Assembly (NCBI GenBank): GCA_033977485.1
Contig: CM066984.1
Coordinates: 26,867,001-26,931,000 of the forward strand
Reading direction: 5' to 3'
Source of the DNA: Hydrangea macrophylla
Taxonomy: Eukaryota > Streptophyta > Magnoliopsida > Cornales > Hydrangeaceae
DNA length: 64,000 bases
Shown: piece after piece, positions 34,081 through 45,452 of the stretch
How positions within the stretch are numbered: position 1 is the stretch's first letter
Layout: each line of letters starts with the position of its first letter
Translations under genes and position numbers: made by a program
Notes under the pieces: generated by a model
Database searches by the model: none
Told to the model about the DNA's origin: nothing
Seen by the model: only the letters and a program-made list of their open reading frames with translations

Positions 34081-35694
34081 TGATTCAAGGTGAAAAGTGT
34101 ATATTCATAGCTTATTACATAGTCTTTTATGCATACTTTTATCCCCAAAGTCCCTACATTTAGGTACATTCTAATAACAATATTCTTTTTATTGTGTTAA
34201 TGCTAAAACATATATTTATGCGTTATTTTATAGGTATTAGAATGCAAATCAATGAAGTGGAGCTAAAGAAAGTGAATCTGGTGAAGAGAACTACAGAAGC
34301 AGCTGAGAAAACGCCAATTTTGACAATGAAGACTTCAGATTTGGAAGATTTTCCTAGAAAAGATAAAATGTAGAACGATGAATTATGGTCGCATGGCCAC
34401 AAACGGGAGGTCAATCCGAGGTCCGAGTGAAAGTTATGGCCATTCACCCATCGGTGTGCAAAGCTGTCAAAATCAGAGAGTTCAAGGGTTTAAGGAGAGT
34501 TCAATCGATTGAACCTTCGATCGATCGAACTAAGCTCGATCGATTGAGCTTTATTTTCTTCCAATAGTTGCGTAAACTCTGCAGGAACCCTATAAATAAG
34601 TTGGTTTGACATCAGACGAAGGGAGGACGCTCCAGAACGCAGAAAATAGCAGTTTTAGGGTAGTTTTAGGGTTAGATTAGGTGTAGATTAGGTTAGATTC
34701 ATGTTTTCTTCCTCCTTTTCCATTGTTAAACTTAAGATTGATGTTGATTACAAGTTACATTCAGATATTTTCAGGTTTTTCTTCTCCTTTTTCTTTATTT
34801 GATTGTGTATTGCTTTAGATGTTAATGATTGTTATGTTTTGTTAACTCTGCACTAGTTTTATTATGTTTCTGTAGTTTAGACGTTGGAAATATGTGATGA
34901 AATATTGATTCTTAGCCTATTCCATGTATCATATAGAAAACCTGGGCTCGATCGATCAAAGGTATTTCGATCGATCGAACCAGAGCCATAGTCAAGCGAT
35001 CGAAGACATTTCGATCGATTGAAGGATGATGATGTCCGATGGATCGAGAGCGCTTCGATCGATCGAACATGTTAATTCCTGAAATGATTCTTTTAAGTAT
35101 TCCATGACTTTCTGTTTTAGAAATCTATCATCAAATTATCCCTATAAGCTCAGTTTGTCACAACAGTTTTTAGAACTTGAAGCCTTAAGGCTATTTTCTT
35201 CATTGACTTTTGAAAACCACTTTGAATGCTAACACCATTTAGAGTGCAAGTAATAACCATTGTTTTAAACTATCTTCCAAGTATTTTAAATCAACTGTGA
35301 TGATGTAGTCCCGGTCATGAAAGGGCTATTGATTCTATGTCTTTAGAAAAATACGGAAGGCTGAAAAGGAATGAACTCCATAGAACGTTAACGACTATGC
35401 ATGGTAGATAGTTAGGATCAATGTGGATTCACATATTTCCAACACCTTTAGTTTATCTGTTTAATTAGTTATGTTTCTTTATACTTTAGTTTGTTATTAG
35501 TTTAATTTAATTAATTAGGATTCGTTAGAACCTCCACCTGTATATTCATTTTTTTCCTTTTCTTTTGGTTATAACTTAGTAGACGTTCTCCCTATTCCTT
35601 CCCTGTGGGATTGACCTGGACTTATCTAGTATTACTTGTACGATCACCTACACTTAGGTGTTGCACAAGAGCGCACAACTTTTTAGTCGTGTCA
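34081..35694 (+). repeat. Athila-like 3' LTR (1614 bp)
   Basis: It is closely similar to the 5' copy, with small indels and one extra GTGTAGATTAG near 34680. It keeps more exact CGATCGATCGA palindromes than the left copy. Confidence 0.93.
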
Positions 35695-35699
35695 GTGAC

Positions 35700-35921
35700 C
35701 AATGGTACTAGGTTGATGGTAATATTGCCATATTGAAGTATGGCCCACTTCATGTAGTGGCCCGATGAGATGATGATCAGGCCGAATGTAGTAAGCCCAA
35801 TTCAGAACTCATTCCTTTAAACCAGTCACTTAACCATTAATTTTTCAATCGGTCTTATAGGTCGATTGAAAAATCTCAATCGGCCTTATACTTAAAAAAA
35901 ATGTTTTTTTAGGTACAAGCA
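35700..35921 (-). repeat. X right LTR (B), second part
   Basis: It resumes after the GTGAC duplication and ends TTTTTTTAGGTACAAGCA, parallel to the end of LTR A. Confidence 0.75.
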
Positions 35922-36628
35922 TATGTCTCTAGTGTTATCCTCCCCATCAGATGAAGTTGATCATGGAATCATCGGTACAAACTTCTTTAAAAGAATGTTT
36001 TGGGTGATTGTTAGTGTGGGCCACCTCTCCATCAGAGATGTTCCTCACAGAACTCTTGACCTAGAATTAAGTGATGGTATACACTTAGGCCACATTTGGA
36101 TGGCGGAGGGGGGATTGGATAATTGGTCCCATTTAATTGATAGTCCAAGGACTAATAATACCACCTACCCCATGGTATAATACAGTATGTGGGACTATCT
36201 TTATAATGGATAATTAGTCCCAAGCAAAGTGGTCGTGCCAAACACTGGACTATTTATTTAAATGGGACTGTTAATCCAATCCCACACTATCCCTTCCTTA
36301 ATCCTGCAAAACAAACAAGGTCTTAGCTATAAATAATAATATCCTCTCCATCAGAGTCACTATTATATTTATAGGACCAAAGCAAGTCAGTAATTTAATT
36401 TTACTAGGCAAGGTACATTGCCTAGATAGTAAAATTAAAAAGTAATTGCCTATCTGAACAAATGATGGATAGTATATGGTTTCCCATCGAATCATATTAT
36501 TCATGGTGTATCAGGTTGCTGGCGGATTCCATTCAAATATGGTAGAGGGAACCAATATTTTCAACTCGAATCCATAATAATTTTTGCCCAAACATAATTA
36601 TTTATATTATATGATTCTCAGGCTTTAC
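35922..36628 (+). other. Copia leader, second part
   Basis: The copia non-coding sequence resumes after X. It contains the MITE at 36088-36322 and no gene. Confidence 0.6.
36088..36322. mobile_element. Tourist-like MITE (235 bp)
   Basis: It is flanked by TTA on both sides (36085-36087 and 36323-36325). The ends GGCCACATTTGGATGG and, inverted, GACCTTGTTTGTTTTG are imperfect inverted repeats of the PIF/Harbinger type. There is no coding capacity. Confidence 0.7.
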
Positions 36629-37485
36629 ATGGGTTCTTTCAATCCACTCGCTATTATACTCAAAGAAAACAAAATTACTAGACCAAACTATATAGACTGG
36701 AAAAGGAATTTGGATTTGTGTTAACTACTGAAGAATACAAGTTTGTACTTACTCAAGTCTGTCTTGAGCAACCTGGTGAGGGAAAAGCTGTTGAGGAAGC
36801 CCAGGCTCACAAGAAATGGGTAAAGGCTGACGAGATGGCACAGTGTTACATTTTGGCATCCATGTCGAATATTCTTCAACTTCAACATCAGTCAATGGCC
36901 AGTGCCTATGACATGATGGAGAGCCTCCGAGAGATGTTCAGGGATCAAAGTCATGCTGCCAAGCAAGATGCCATGAAAGACTTAATGAATACAGCCATAG
37001 CTGAGGGGACGCTTGTAAGGGATCATTTTCTTAAGATGCGATCTATTCTTAATGAACTAAAGTTCCTTGGAGCTGAAATCAATGGGAAAACCCAGGTCAA
37101 TATCGTACTCCAGGCATTGCCATAGTCTTTTAAGCGATTCTGCCTCAATTACAACATGAATAAATTTAAATAAACTTTAGCAAAGCTGCTTAAAGAACTC
37201 TAGGCAGCTGAGGGTCTCAATAGAAAGTTAGGAAGTGCTCTCGTGTTTGAAAAAGGTTTTGCTTCAAAGCCGAAAGGCAAGAAGAAAATTAAAAAGGCTC
37301 AAAAGCAGGCCATGGGTCCACCGCCAATCCAAAGGCCACGAGGACAACTGGGAAAGCCTAAAGGCAAATGTCTTGTTTGCAAGCAGCCAAGACACTGGAA
37401 GAAGCAATGTCCGGTTTATCTCGCCAGACAAAACAATCAAGGTAAATCTCATTTACTAGTTGTTGAATTGTATTTAGCAGTGTGA
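36629..37485 (+). pseudogene. Copia gag (broken)
   Basis: The ATG at 36629 starts a copia gag (MGSFNPLAIILKENKI). A one-base frameshift before 36718 is followed by an open frame to 37125 with helical gag sequence (ADEMAQCYILASMSNIL, DAMKDLMNTAIAEGTLV). After stops near 37125-37200, a frame from 37243 carries a basic region and the zinc knuckle CLVCKQPRHWKKQC at about 37371-37412. The product would have been the capsid and RNA-binding protein. Confidence 0.85.
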
Positions 37486-38940
37486 TTTATCGATACATGG
37501 TGTGTAGATATGGGAGCCAGTGATCATGTACGCAATTCTTTGTAGGGATTCTAGGGAACCAGGTAGCTCAATGATGGAGCGATTTATCTATATATAGGAA
37601 ATGATATAAGAGTAGCAGCAGTTGCAGCAGGAGATCTACATCTTACTTTTAGTAGAGATAGGATTTTAATATTAAGAAATTGCCTTTTTGTACCTTCTAT
37701 TAGAAGGAATTTAGTTTCAGTTTCTAGTTTAGTAGAGAATGGATATTCAGTTCATTTTAATAAAATCGTAATTATTAGAAAATAAATGTTTTATTTATTC
37801 TAGTCAATTGGTGGATGATCTTTATATTATAAATCATGCCGCTCCTACACTGCAACTTAATGAATTGAATAACACAAATAGTTTTAAGAGAAAATAACCT
37901 TCAAAGATGAACCAAATGCATCTTTGGCACTTACGCCCTGGTCATATTAATCTAAAAAGGATTCAAAGACTGGTTCAAAATGGGCCATTAGCCACATTGG
38001 AAGTGGAGGCACTTCTAGTCTGTGAATCCTACTGGGAAGTTAAAATAACCAAGAGGCCGCTCTCGGCCAAGGGCTATAGAGCAAAAGAGCCATTGGAACT
38101 GGTTCACTCTAATTTGTGTGGTCCTGTGACTTTCCAAGCAAGAGGGGGCTTTGAGGACTTTGTCACTTTCATCGATGATTACTCCAGGTATGGGTACATT
38201 TATTTGATGTGGCATAAGTCTGAATGCTTTAAGAAATTCAAAGAGTTCAAGGCTGAAATGGAGAAGTGTTTAGGTAAATGTATCAAGACCCTACGATCTG
38301 ATCGTGGTAGAGAGCAACTCTTGGGAGAGTTTAGGGAATACTTATTGGAGCATCGGATTACATCCCAGTTATCCGCACCCTGTATGCCTCAATAAAATGG
38401 TGTAGAAGAAAGAAGGAACAAAACTCTCATAGATATGGTAAGATCTATGATGAGTTATTCAGAATTACTAGTTTCCTTTTGGGGGCACTCATTAGAGACA
38501 GCTGCATACATTCTAAACTTGGTACCATCTAAGTCAGTACCTACTACTCCCATAGAATTGTGGACTGGGCAAAAGCCTAGTCTGCGGCATGTTCAGATTT
38601 GGCGTAGTCCAGCTCACGTGCTAAAAGGGAAAGCAAAAGGTTGGAATCGAGAACAGAAGTATGTTTCTTTGCTGGGTATCCAAGACTAACTAAAGGTGGT
38701 CTATTTTATAGTCCTAAGGATCAAAAGGTTATTGTTAGCACCAATGCCACATTCTTAGAAGAGGACTATGTTATGGACCATAAGCCCAAGAGCCGTATTG
38801 TTCTAGAGGAAATGAGAAGTGAGACACCAATACATACTTCTTCAATATCATCAGTACGAGTAAAAACATCACTAAAAGAGTTATCGATATTCCATTTCCA
38901 CGTCATAGTGGGAAGATTATCGAAACTCATGTAGATCACG
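37486..38940 (+). pseudogene. Copia protease and integrase (broken)
   Basis: Protease traces (WCVDMGASDHV at about 37500) are followed by NLVSVSSLVENGYSVHF near 37710. At 37907-38395 the GAG-pre-integrase module (LWHLRPGHINLKRIQRLV) and the integrase core (LELVHSNLCGP, FVTFIDDYSRYGYIY, IKTLRSDRGRE) are readable. A stop near 38395 and frame changes near 38435 and 38690 follow. The downstream part includes LETAAYILNLVPSKSVP, typical of copia integrase. Integrase ahead of RT defines the superfamily. Confidence 0.88.
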
Positions 38941-39189
38941 AACCAACCATTAACACACAGGTTCCTGAACTAGTGCAGCGTGCAGATAATGGTGTATTAG
39001 GTTTAGAATCTTCACAATGTAATACCAGTGATACACAAACATGGGTTGTGCCTCGTCGTAGTGGGAGGGTTATTATTCAACTTGATCGTTATATGTTATT
39101 GGGAGAGTCTTATGACCGGTCCCTGATGAACAAGGTACCAATCCTTTTAACTACAATAAAGCACTCTAAGATAAAGATTTCAATCTTTG

Positions 39190-40655
39190 GCTAAGGGCTA
39201 TGAAGTCTAAAATGGAGTCCATGTACTCCAATCAAGTCTGGGATCTTGTAGAACCACCCAATGAAATAAAACCCATTAGATGCAAGTGGATCTATCAGAA
39301 GAAAAGAGGAGCAGACGGTAAGGTATAAACCTTTAAAGCAAGGTTTGTTATGAAAGGGTTAACTCAAAAAGAATGAATCGATTATGTGAAAACCTTTTCG
39401 TCGGTGGCCATACTAAAGTCTATCCGGATTCTCTTATCCATTACTGCACATTTCGATTATGAAATTTGGCAAATAGATGTAAACATAGCATTTCTTAATG
39501 GGAATCTTGACAAGTGCATCTATATGGTGTAAATAGACGGGTTCATCGTGAAGGGCCAACAACACATGTTGTGCAAGCTTAAGAAGTTCATTTATTGACT
39601 TAAGCAGGCATCTAGGTCTTGGAATATTTGCTTTGATCAAGCAATTAAGTCTTTTGGTTTTGATCAATGTGCAGATGAATCCTATGTATACAAGAAACAT
39701 GATGGAAGCGTGGTGGTTTTCTTAGTACTATATGTGGATGATATCTTGCTAATCGGAAACGATGTGGGGGTAGTATCTTCTGTAAAGGTATGGTTATCCA
39801 GTTATTTTGATACGAAGGACTTCGGAGAAGCCGGTCACATCCTAGGGATCAAGCTTATACGAGATCGCAAGAATAAGATGTTGGGCTTGTCACAAGGCAC
39901 TTATATCGATAATATTCTTGTAAGGTTTATCATGCAAGATTCCAAGAAGGGATTCCTTCCCTTTAGACATGGAATTACTCTATCTAAGGATCAGTGTCCT
40001 AAGACACCTGATGAGATAGACAAGATGAAGGCAGTTCCTTATGCCTCGGCTGTAGGAAGCCTAATGTATGCTATACTATGTACTAGACTTAACAGTTGCT
40101 TTACTATTGGCATGGTTAGTAGATATCAATTAATCTAGGTCAAGAACGTTAGACTGCGGTGAAAAATATTCCCAAGTACCTGAAAAAGACTCAAGACTAT
40201 ATGTTAGTTTACCAAGTAAACAGTCTTGTACCTATTGGGTACACAGATTCTGATTTCATGTCAGATAAGGATATGTGTTTACCCTAGGAGGTGGAGCCAT
40301 TAGTTGGAGGAGTATCAAGAAGTCATGTATTGTTGATTCCACCATGGAAGCCGAGTGTGTGGCTACTTTGAAAGTCGCTAAGGATGACGTTTGGCTCAGA
40401 AACTTCCTTATGGATCTAAGAGTAGTACTTGTAGTACAATCGGCTATTATCCTTTATTGTGATAAAAGCAGAGCGATTGCTAACTCAAAGGAACATAGGT
40501 CCCATAAGAAGGGAATACACATTGAGCGTAAGTATCACCTGATACGAGAGATCATGCAAAGAGGTGATGTTAAAGTGACCAAGATAGCATCAGCAAATAA
40601 CCAGCAGATCCTTTTACCAAGAGCTTATCGGCCAAGACTTTTGATAGTCACGTAG
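39190..40655 (+). pseudogene. Copia reverse transcriptase and RNase H (broken)
   Basis: RT begins near 39195 (AMKSKMESMYSNQVWDLV, then IRCKWIYQKKRGADGKV). Stops lie near 39328, 39376, 39532 and 39597. From 39710 to 40138 the catalytic YVDD motif (LVLYVDDILLIGNDV) and the region SYFDTKDFGEAGHILGI are intact. RNase H follows at 40275-40655 with [20 protein letters not shown] and [19 protein letters not shown], in a shifted frame. The copy cannot make enzyme. Confidence 0.88.
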
Positions 40656-40691
40656 AAGGGATAGGAGTGAGGTATGTCACATCATGGCTTT

Positions 40692-40708
40692 GAGTCTAAG
40701 TGGGAGAT
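40692..40708 (+). other. Polypurine tract of copia element
   Basis: GAGTCTAAGTGGGAGAT ends at the right LTR, whose first bases have changed from TG to TA. Confidence 0.8.
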
Positions 40709-41667
40709 TATTAGGGATGTATACTAAAAGCCATGCTTTATGTAGTTGATTTATTATTTTATTTAATAAAATTAGTTATTTTATTTTTATGAGAATCTGT
40801 GTGGGCAATGTTTGCATTACATTGTCTATCGTGCATGTGCGTCTCTTATTCTACATAGTAGGTGGTTTAGTTTGTAGAATTCGGCTTATACACGGAAGAT
40901 CAGACCATCAGATCTAGTAAAATGTAAGATTTTGGTTTACAGTCTTAGATGGAATTGGACACACCATCGGTAGGACTGCAGCATGGTGATGTAGTAGATT
41001 TGTCTTAACTGCAGGAAACGGTATAGTTTTAACTCACTATGATGGTACACTTTGTGTATTAAACGGGACCGACATGGGGTAATTATCTTTGTATTGTCTT
41101 ATAAGATAATTAATACATCATGGCTATTATGAGTGCTTATGCTTTAAATCCTAAGTTAATTTATAGACACGTACATTTGAAATTTATGCTTTGATTCCTA
41201 AAAGGGTGAGATCCTTAAACGGGTCAATATCTCATTGCATTGGGTGACAATATTTATTGTGTGGTGGATGTTAATTAATGGTGAAATCCATGTCTCAAAT
41301 TTGGGATTGATGATATTCCCTTGAGAAAGCTTATAAGCTTTGATTATGTTAAACCCTGCAGATGGATTTTGTATCAGACATGTCAGATAAGTTAAGCAGA
41401 GGATCTCAAGGAATTTTAAGAGATTAATTAAATATGATTGTCAATAATTATAGTTAGTTAATGGATATATGTAATCTTAATGTGGGGAGATAATAAGCAT
41501 TTAATAACATGGAGCTCGAAATATATTTTTGAGATAAGGGTAGGAGTGCAATTATAATTCTTTAATGGTATGAATTATAATTTATGGAAATAGGAATCTG
41601 ATTCAGTTCGAATTGGGGTTTCCTAATTCCATAAGGAAGCCTATTCCTTATTGACTTCTTATGATCC
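40709..41667 (+). repeat. Copia 3' LTR, first part
   Basis: It aligns with 11524-12470. Element Y interrupts it after GATCC (41663-41667), and it resumes at 45453. Confidence 0.92.
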
Positions 41668-42407
41668 TGTTTGGACCATAAATTATATTTATATATATAT
41701 TAGTATATGAAGTTATACTCTATTATATTATTATATGATTTATAATTATCACATGGAAAACCAATTCAAATTGGTTGGTGGTTATTTGGAAGTTGATTGA
41801 GGGACACTTGGCATTGCAAGGGGAGATCAAGATTGGTTACTTGAAGATCAATGGTGATGATGAAGATAAAAAGACACTTATCATTGTAGGAGCATCTCCC
41901 ACTAATTGGTGGTTGTAGGAATTTGAATTATTAGTTATTATTGTTGGAGGGAAATGTAATTCAAAATCAAAGTAGTTATAGGTTTCTCTATAAATACTTG
42001 TAGTATACTCCTTTGTAAAGGTCCTTGACCACACAAACAAATGCATTAATATATCTACTTTATCTTCTTCATCTATTCGGCCACCATGGCTATTAGTTTA
42101 GGTAATTTAATTTAACCTAGTTAGGAGTAGTGTACCTTTACTTTGCTTTTACTTACAATTCTTAGGAGTAGGAGTAGTTATAACATAGTTTAATCACTTC
42201 GAAGGTATCCTTCGAACTCTCTCTTCTTCTTTTTCTTCTCCTTTCTTCTTTTTCGAATTTCATCTCACACGTTTGAAGTCCTTATTAAGGCATCGAACGT
42301 CACCACAATTTGCTTGGTGAGGCGCAGTTTGGATAATCACACTTACACATTGGCAATTTGCTTGCCTGGCACGCTCGCACACACATATATAATTTTCCAA
42401 CCAAACA
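41668..42407 (+). repeat. Y 5' LTR
   Basis: It runs TGTTTGGACC to CCAACCAAACA. A TATA box CTATAAATA lies at 41988-41996. Confidence 0.95.
41988..41996 (+). promoter_or_regulatory. TATA box of Y 5' LTR
   Basis: CTATAAATA, repeated at 45028-45036 in the right LTR. Confidence 0.55.
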
Positions 42408-42409
42408 TT

Positions 42410-42428
42410 TTTGGCACGCCCAGTGGGA
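42410..42428 (+). other. Primer-like site of Y
   Basis: TTTGGCACGCCCAGTGGGA follows the LTR by two bases. It resembles the site in X. The tRNA is not assigned. Confidence 0.75.
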
Positions 42429-42441
42429 CTCAAGTGTCAAG

Positions 42442-43365
42442 ATGAATTTTGAAGGGTGGTATATTGTACCCTCATCAATGCCAAAATTTGGTAGTAGCAA
42501 TTACAAATGGGTGTATGTGTTACCCCCATTAACACCAAATCTTGGTGACAACAATTTTAAAGTGTTGTATGCTTCTCCACCATCAACACCAAATTATGGT
42601 GGTGAAAAATGGATCAATGATTTGGTTCCATTGTTGGAAGAATTAAAGGATCAAACATTTAGTTTGAAAACTAAAATGTATGAAATGGCTCGAGGGGTGT
42701 CAACTATTCTTCAAAATTACGAGCCAATGAATGAAAATAAATTTATTATGAAGGAACTTCATGATCCTTTAATGGTGGAAACAAGAAAATCACCAACACC
42801 ATCATCACCTCTATTGGTTAATCAACCAAATGATTGTGATCAAAATACACTCGGGGGGTCCATTTTACAACCAAATATGGTTGAGGATCATGAACATGCT
42901 TTTGTTCATACATTTGGGTTTTTCGACACTACACAAAGTGTTGAAATTTATTACTTATTTAAGCCACTTTTTACTTTGGCTTTAGATGGTCAATACCCAC
43001 TTTGGCTCTGTGGTGCTCATCAAAAATGGGTTATGACTATGTGGATTATTCTATGGCAAGATTATTATCAAAGGGAAAAGATTATTGACACCAATATAAA
43101 TACTAATTCGGTCATCGAATTAGTTGATCACTGCTTTAATTGGTCTAATAGGACCAAGACTGTTGTTCATGCCTGGCTCGAACTAATAGACAGAAGTAAG
43201 CACAGAGTTGGCTTTGTTGAAATTTGCTCGAGCCGAATTTACATGCAACAAATTCTAGATTGTGTTGTAGATGTTGAAGTAATATACACTATACACACAA
43301 TAGTGTATATAAAGGAAATGTGCCCAAGTACAAGTCACATTTGGTGGTGTAGAAGCCAGTGTTGA
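42442..43365 (+). CDS. Single ORF of element Y, unknown function (307 residues)
   Basis: I start it at the ATG at 42442 (MNFEGWYIVPSSMPKFG), about 14 bp after the primer-like site; in-frame codons further upstream lie within the LTR. The first 60 residues hold three imperfect repeats of about 20 residues (WYIVPSSMPKFGSSNYK, WVYVLPPLTPNLGDNNFK, VLYASPPSTPNYGGEK). A helical segment follows (LVPLLEELKDQTFSLKTKM), then a Pro/Ser stretch, and a Trp-rich second half (YPLWLCGAHQKWVMTMWIIL). There is no zinc knuckle, protease or RT motif. Given its position it may be a reduced gag, but no gag motif is visible. The frame is fully open. Confidence 0.5.
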   Translation: MNFEGWYIVPSSMPKFGSSNYKWVYVLPPLTPNLGDNNFKVLYASPPSTPNYGGEKWINDLVPLLEELKDQTFSLKTKMYEMARGVSTILQNYEPMNENKFIMKELHDPLMVETRKSPTPSSPLLVNQPNDCDQNTLGGSILQPNMVEDHEHAFVHTFGFFDTTQSVEIYYLFKPLFTLALDGQYPLWLCGAHQKWVMTMWIILWQDYYQREKIIDTNINTNSVIELVDHCFNWSNRTKTVVHAWLELIDRSKHRVGFVEICSSRIYMQQILDCVVDVEVIYTIHTIVYIKEMCPSTSHIWWCRSQC

Positions 43366-44695
43366 AGACTCGAAGTACATAACACATGACTATGGGGAAG
43401 GTGTAAATTGTGGGACCCATTCGAATGCTTGTTAAATGTCTACAATTAATCAGTGGCATAGAAGTTCCTAAAGTCCAAATAAAGTATGGATATCATTTTC
43501 CATTCCAACAAGTTAGCCACAACCATGTTTGGTAGTAATTTTGGCTTGGTGTTGCTGTATGATTAGTTCTTCGATTGGTTACATGTTCAAACCAAAAGTT
43601 TATTTGATTGATGATATACCAATAGTAGTTGGTTAAATAGAGGTATTTTTAAAAATACCTTTTTTGGTTTCAAAGCCATTTTAAAACAAATTCATTTTGT
43701 TCGAAGTTTTCTTATTGGTTTCGAAGCCAGTTTAAAGTGGTTTATTTGTGTTCGAAATTATCATATTGGCTTCGAAACAATTTATTTTAGAGGCTATTAT
43801 ATTGGCTTCAAATTAGTTTAAAAGCAACATATCTAGTGTTCGAAGCAACTATATTGACTTCGAATTAACTTTAAAGCCATTTTTTGGTATTCAAAGTTAA
43901 TCTATTAGTTTTGAACCAATTTAAAAACAATTTGTAATGTGTTTAAGGCTTTTATTTTGGCTTCGAAGCAAAATTAAAGTCCTTTATTTGTGTTTGAACC
44001 CCCTTTATTTATTTCGAATACAATGTTAAGCCATCATTTTATGATCAAATCCTTTTCATTGGCTTCGAAGCATCTTTGAAGCCATTGTTTTGTGTTTAAA
44101 TCTTTTTCATTGGCTTCGAAGTAATTTAAAAGCCATTGTTTTGTATTCAATGCTAATACATTAGCTTTGAACCAGTTTGGAGTCATCATTTTTTGTTCAA
44201 TGCCATTATATTGGTTTCGAATCAAGTTTTTTGTACTCAAAGCAATTATATTGGTTTCAAAGCAAGATTAAAGCCATAATTTTGTGCGTGAGACCGTTGC
44301 ATTGGCTTCGAAGCAAGTGTTAAGCCATTATTTTTGTGTTCGAACCAATTATGTAGGCTTCGATGTGAGTCTAAAGGCATTATCTAATGTTCGAAGCAAC
44401 TAGATTGGCTTTGAGGCAAGTTTAAAGCCATTATTTTGTGTTTGAAGCCCCTATATTTGCTTTGAATCCATTTTAAGCCATAATTTTATGTTCAAATCTC
44501 TTTCATTGGTTTCGAAACAAGTTTAAAACCATTTTAGTTTTTTGTGTTCAATGTTATTATGATTGGCTTTAAAGATCTGTAATGTGATCTACTTTGCATT
44601 ACTAATTTGGTCTATTTCGAACATACTAATTGGATCGAATAATGTTATTTTTGTGATAATCTTCCGACTCTCTAAGAACTTCGTTCTTAAAGAAC
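43366..44695. repeat. Field of TTGGCTTCGAAGC-type repeats in Y
   Basis: From about 43650 to 44575 a unit of roughly 50-57 bp repeats about 16 times. The core resembles TTGGCTTCGAAGCAAGTTTA followed by AAGCCATTATTTTGTGTTCG. Units differ by substitutions and small indels, and the core GCTTCGAAGC is palindromic. No stable coding frame is present. The rest of the stretch is unstructured AT-rich sequence. Confidence 0.85.
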
Positions 44696-44706
44696 CGCGG
44701 GGGGTA
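44696..44706 (+). other. Polypurine-like tract of Y
   Basis: CCGCGGGGGGTA lies directly before the right LTR. Confidence 0.6.
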
Positions 44707-45447
44707 TGTTTGGACCATAAATTATATTTATATATATATTAGTATATAAAGTTATACTCTATTATATTATTATATGATTTATAATTATCACACGGAAAAC
44801 CAATTCAAATTGGTTGGTGGTTATTTGGAAGTTGATTGAGGGACACTTGGCATTGCAAAGGGGAGATCAAGATTGGTTACTTGAAGATCAATGGTGATGA
44901 TGAAGATGGAAAGACACTTGTCATTGTAGGAGCATCTCCCACTAATTGGTGGTTGTAGGAATTTGAATTATTAGTTATTATTGTTGGAGGGAAATGTAAT
45001 TCAAAATCAAAGTAGTTATAGGTTTCTCTATAAATACTTGTAGTATACTCCTTTGTAAAGGTCCTTGACCACACAAACAAATGCATTAATATATCTACTT
45101 TATCTTCTTCATCTATTCGGCCACCATGGCCATTAGTTTAGGTAATTTAATTTAGCCTAGTTAGGAGTAGTGTACCTTTACTTTGCTTTTACTTACAATT
45201 CTTAGGAGTAGGAGTAGTTATAACATAGTTTAATCACTTCGAAGGTATCCTTCGAACTCTCTCTTCTTCTTTTTCTTCTCCTTTCTTCTTTTTTGAATTT
45301 CATCTCACACGTTTGAAGTCCTTATTAAGGCATCGAACGTCACCACAATTTGCTTGGTGAGGCGCAGTTTGGATAATCACACTTACACATTGGCAATTTG
45401 CTTGCCTGGCACGCTCGCACACACATATATAATTTTCCAACCAAACA
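44707..45447 (+). repeat. Y 3' LTR
   Basis: Nearly identical to 41668-42407, with only scattered base differences and one extra A near 44858. Confidence 0.95.
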
Positions 45448-45452
45448 GATCC

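Larger units (their letters stand above)
29659..35694 (+). mobile_element. Athila-like element without pol, inserted in X
   Basis: LTRs are 29659-31260 and 34081-35694, and GTGAC is duplicated at 29654-29658 and 35695-35699. The primer site matches tRNA-Asp, as in Athila elements, and a G-rich tract precedes the right LTR. The 2.8-kb interior has broken gag-like and unknown ORFs but no protease, RT or integrase. It is therefore non-autonomous. LTR A, which lacks this insertion, shows the uninterrupted sequence at the same site (near 26700). Confidence 0.92.
13835..35921 (-). mobile_element. Composite LTR element X with three LTR copies, PMD fragment and sense ORF
   Basis: X has outer LTRs at 13835-14886 plus 20793-21247 (L1) and 28332-29658 plus 35700-35921 (B), and a truncated third LTR at 25959-26936 (A). 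A primer-like site TTGGCATGCTCGGTGGGA lies inside B, purine tracts lie inside L1 and A, and minus-strand TATA-like boxes lie in L1 and B. All of this points to minus orientation. The flanks show only a near-match duplication (AATGT or ATGTT left, TATGT right). A and B are about 90 percent alike by eye, whereas L1 is much more diverged. X is probably two related elements fused, or a tandem element. The lineage is unknown. Confidence 0.65.
41668..45447 (+). mobile_element. Small non-autonomous LTR element Y
   Basis: LTRs of 740 and 741 bp (41668-42407 and 44707-45447) are nearly identical. GATCC is duplicated at 41663-41667 and 45448-45452. The primer-like site TTGGCACGCCCAGTGGGA follows the left LTR. 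One ORF of 307 residues and a long tandem-repeat field fill the interior. No pol is present. High LTR identity implies a recent insertion. I do not know the family. Confidence 0.92.

Noticed and set aside
13835..35921. Element X as a Mutator-like or other TIR transposon carrying PMD
   Set aside because: The ends are direct, not inverted, and purine tracts, a primer-like site and TATA-like boxes fit LTR elements better. I cannot exclude it completely.
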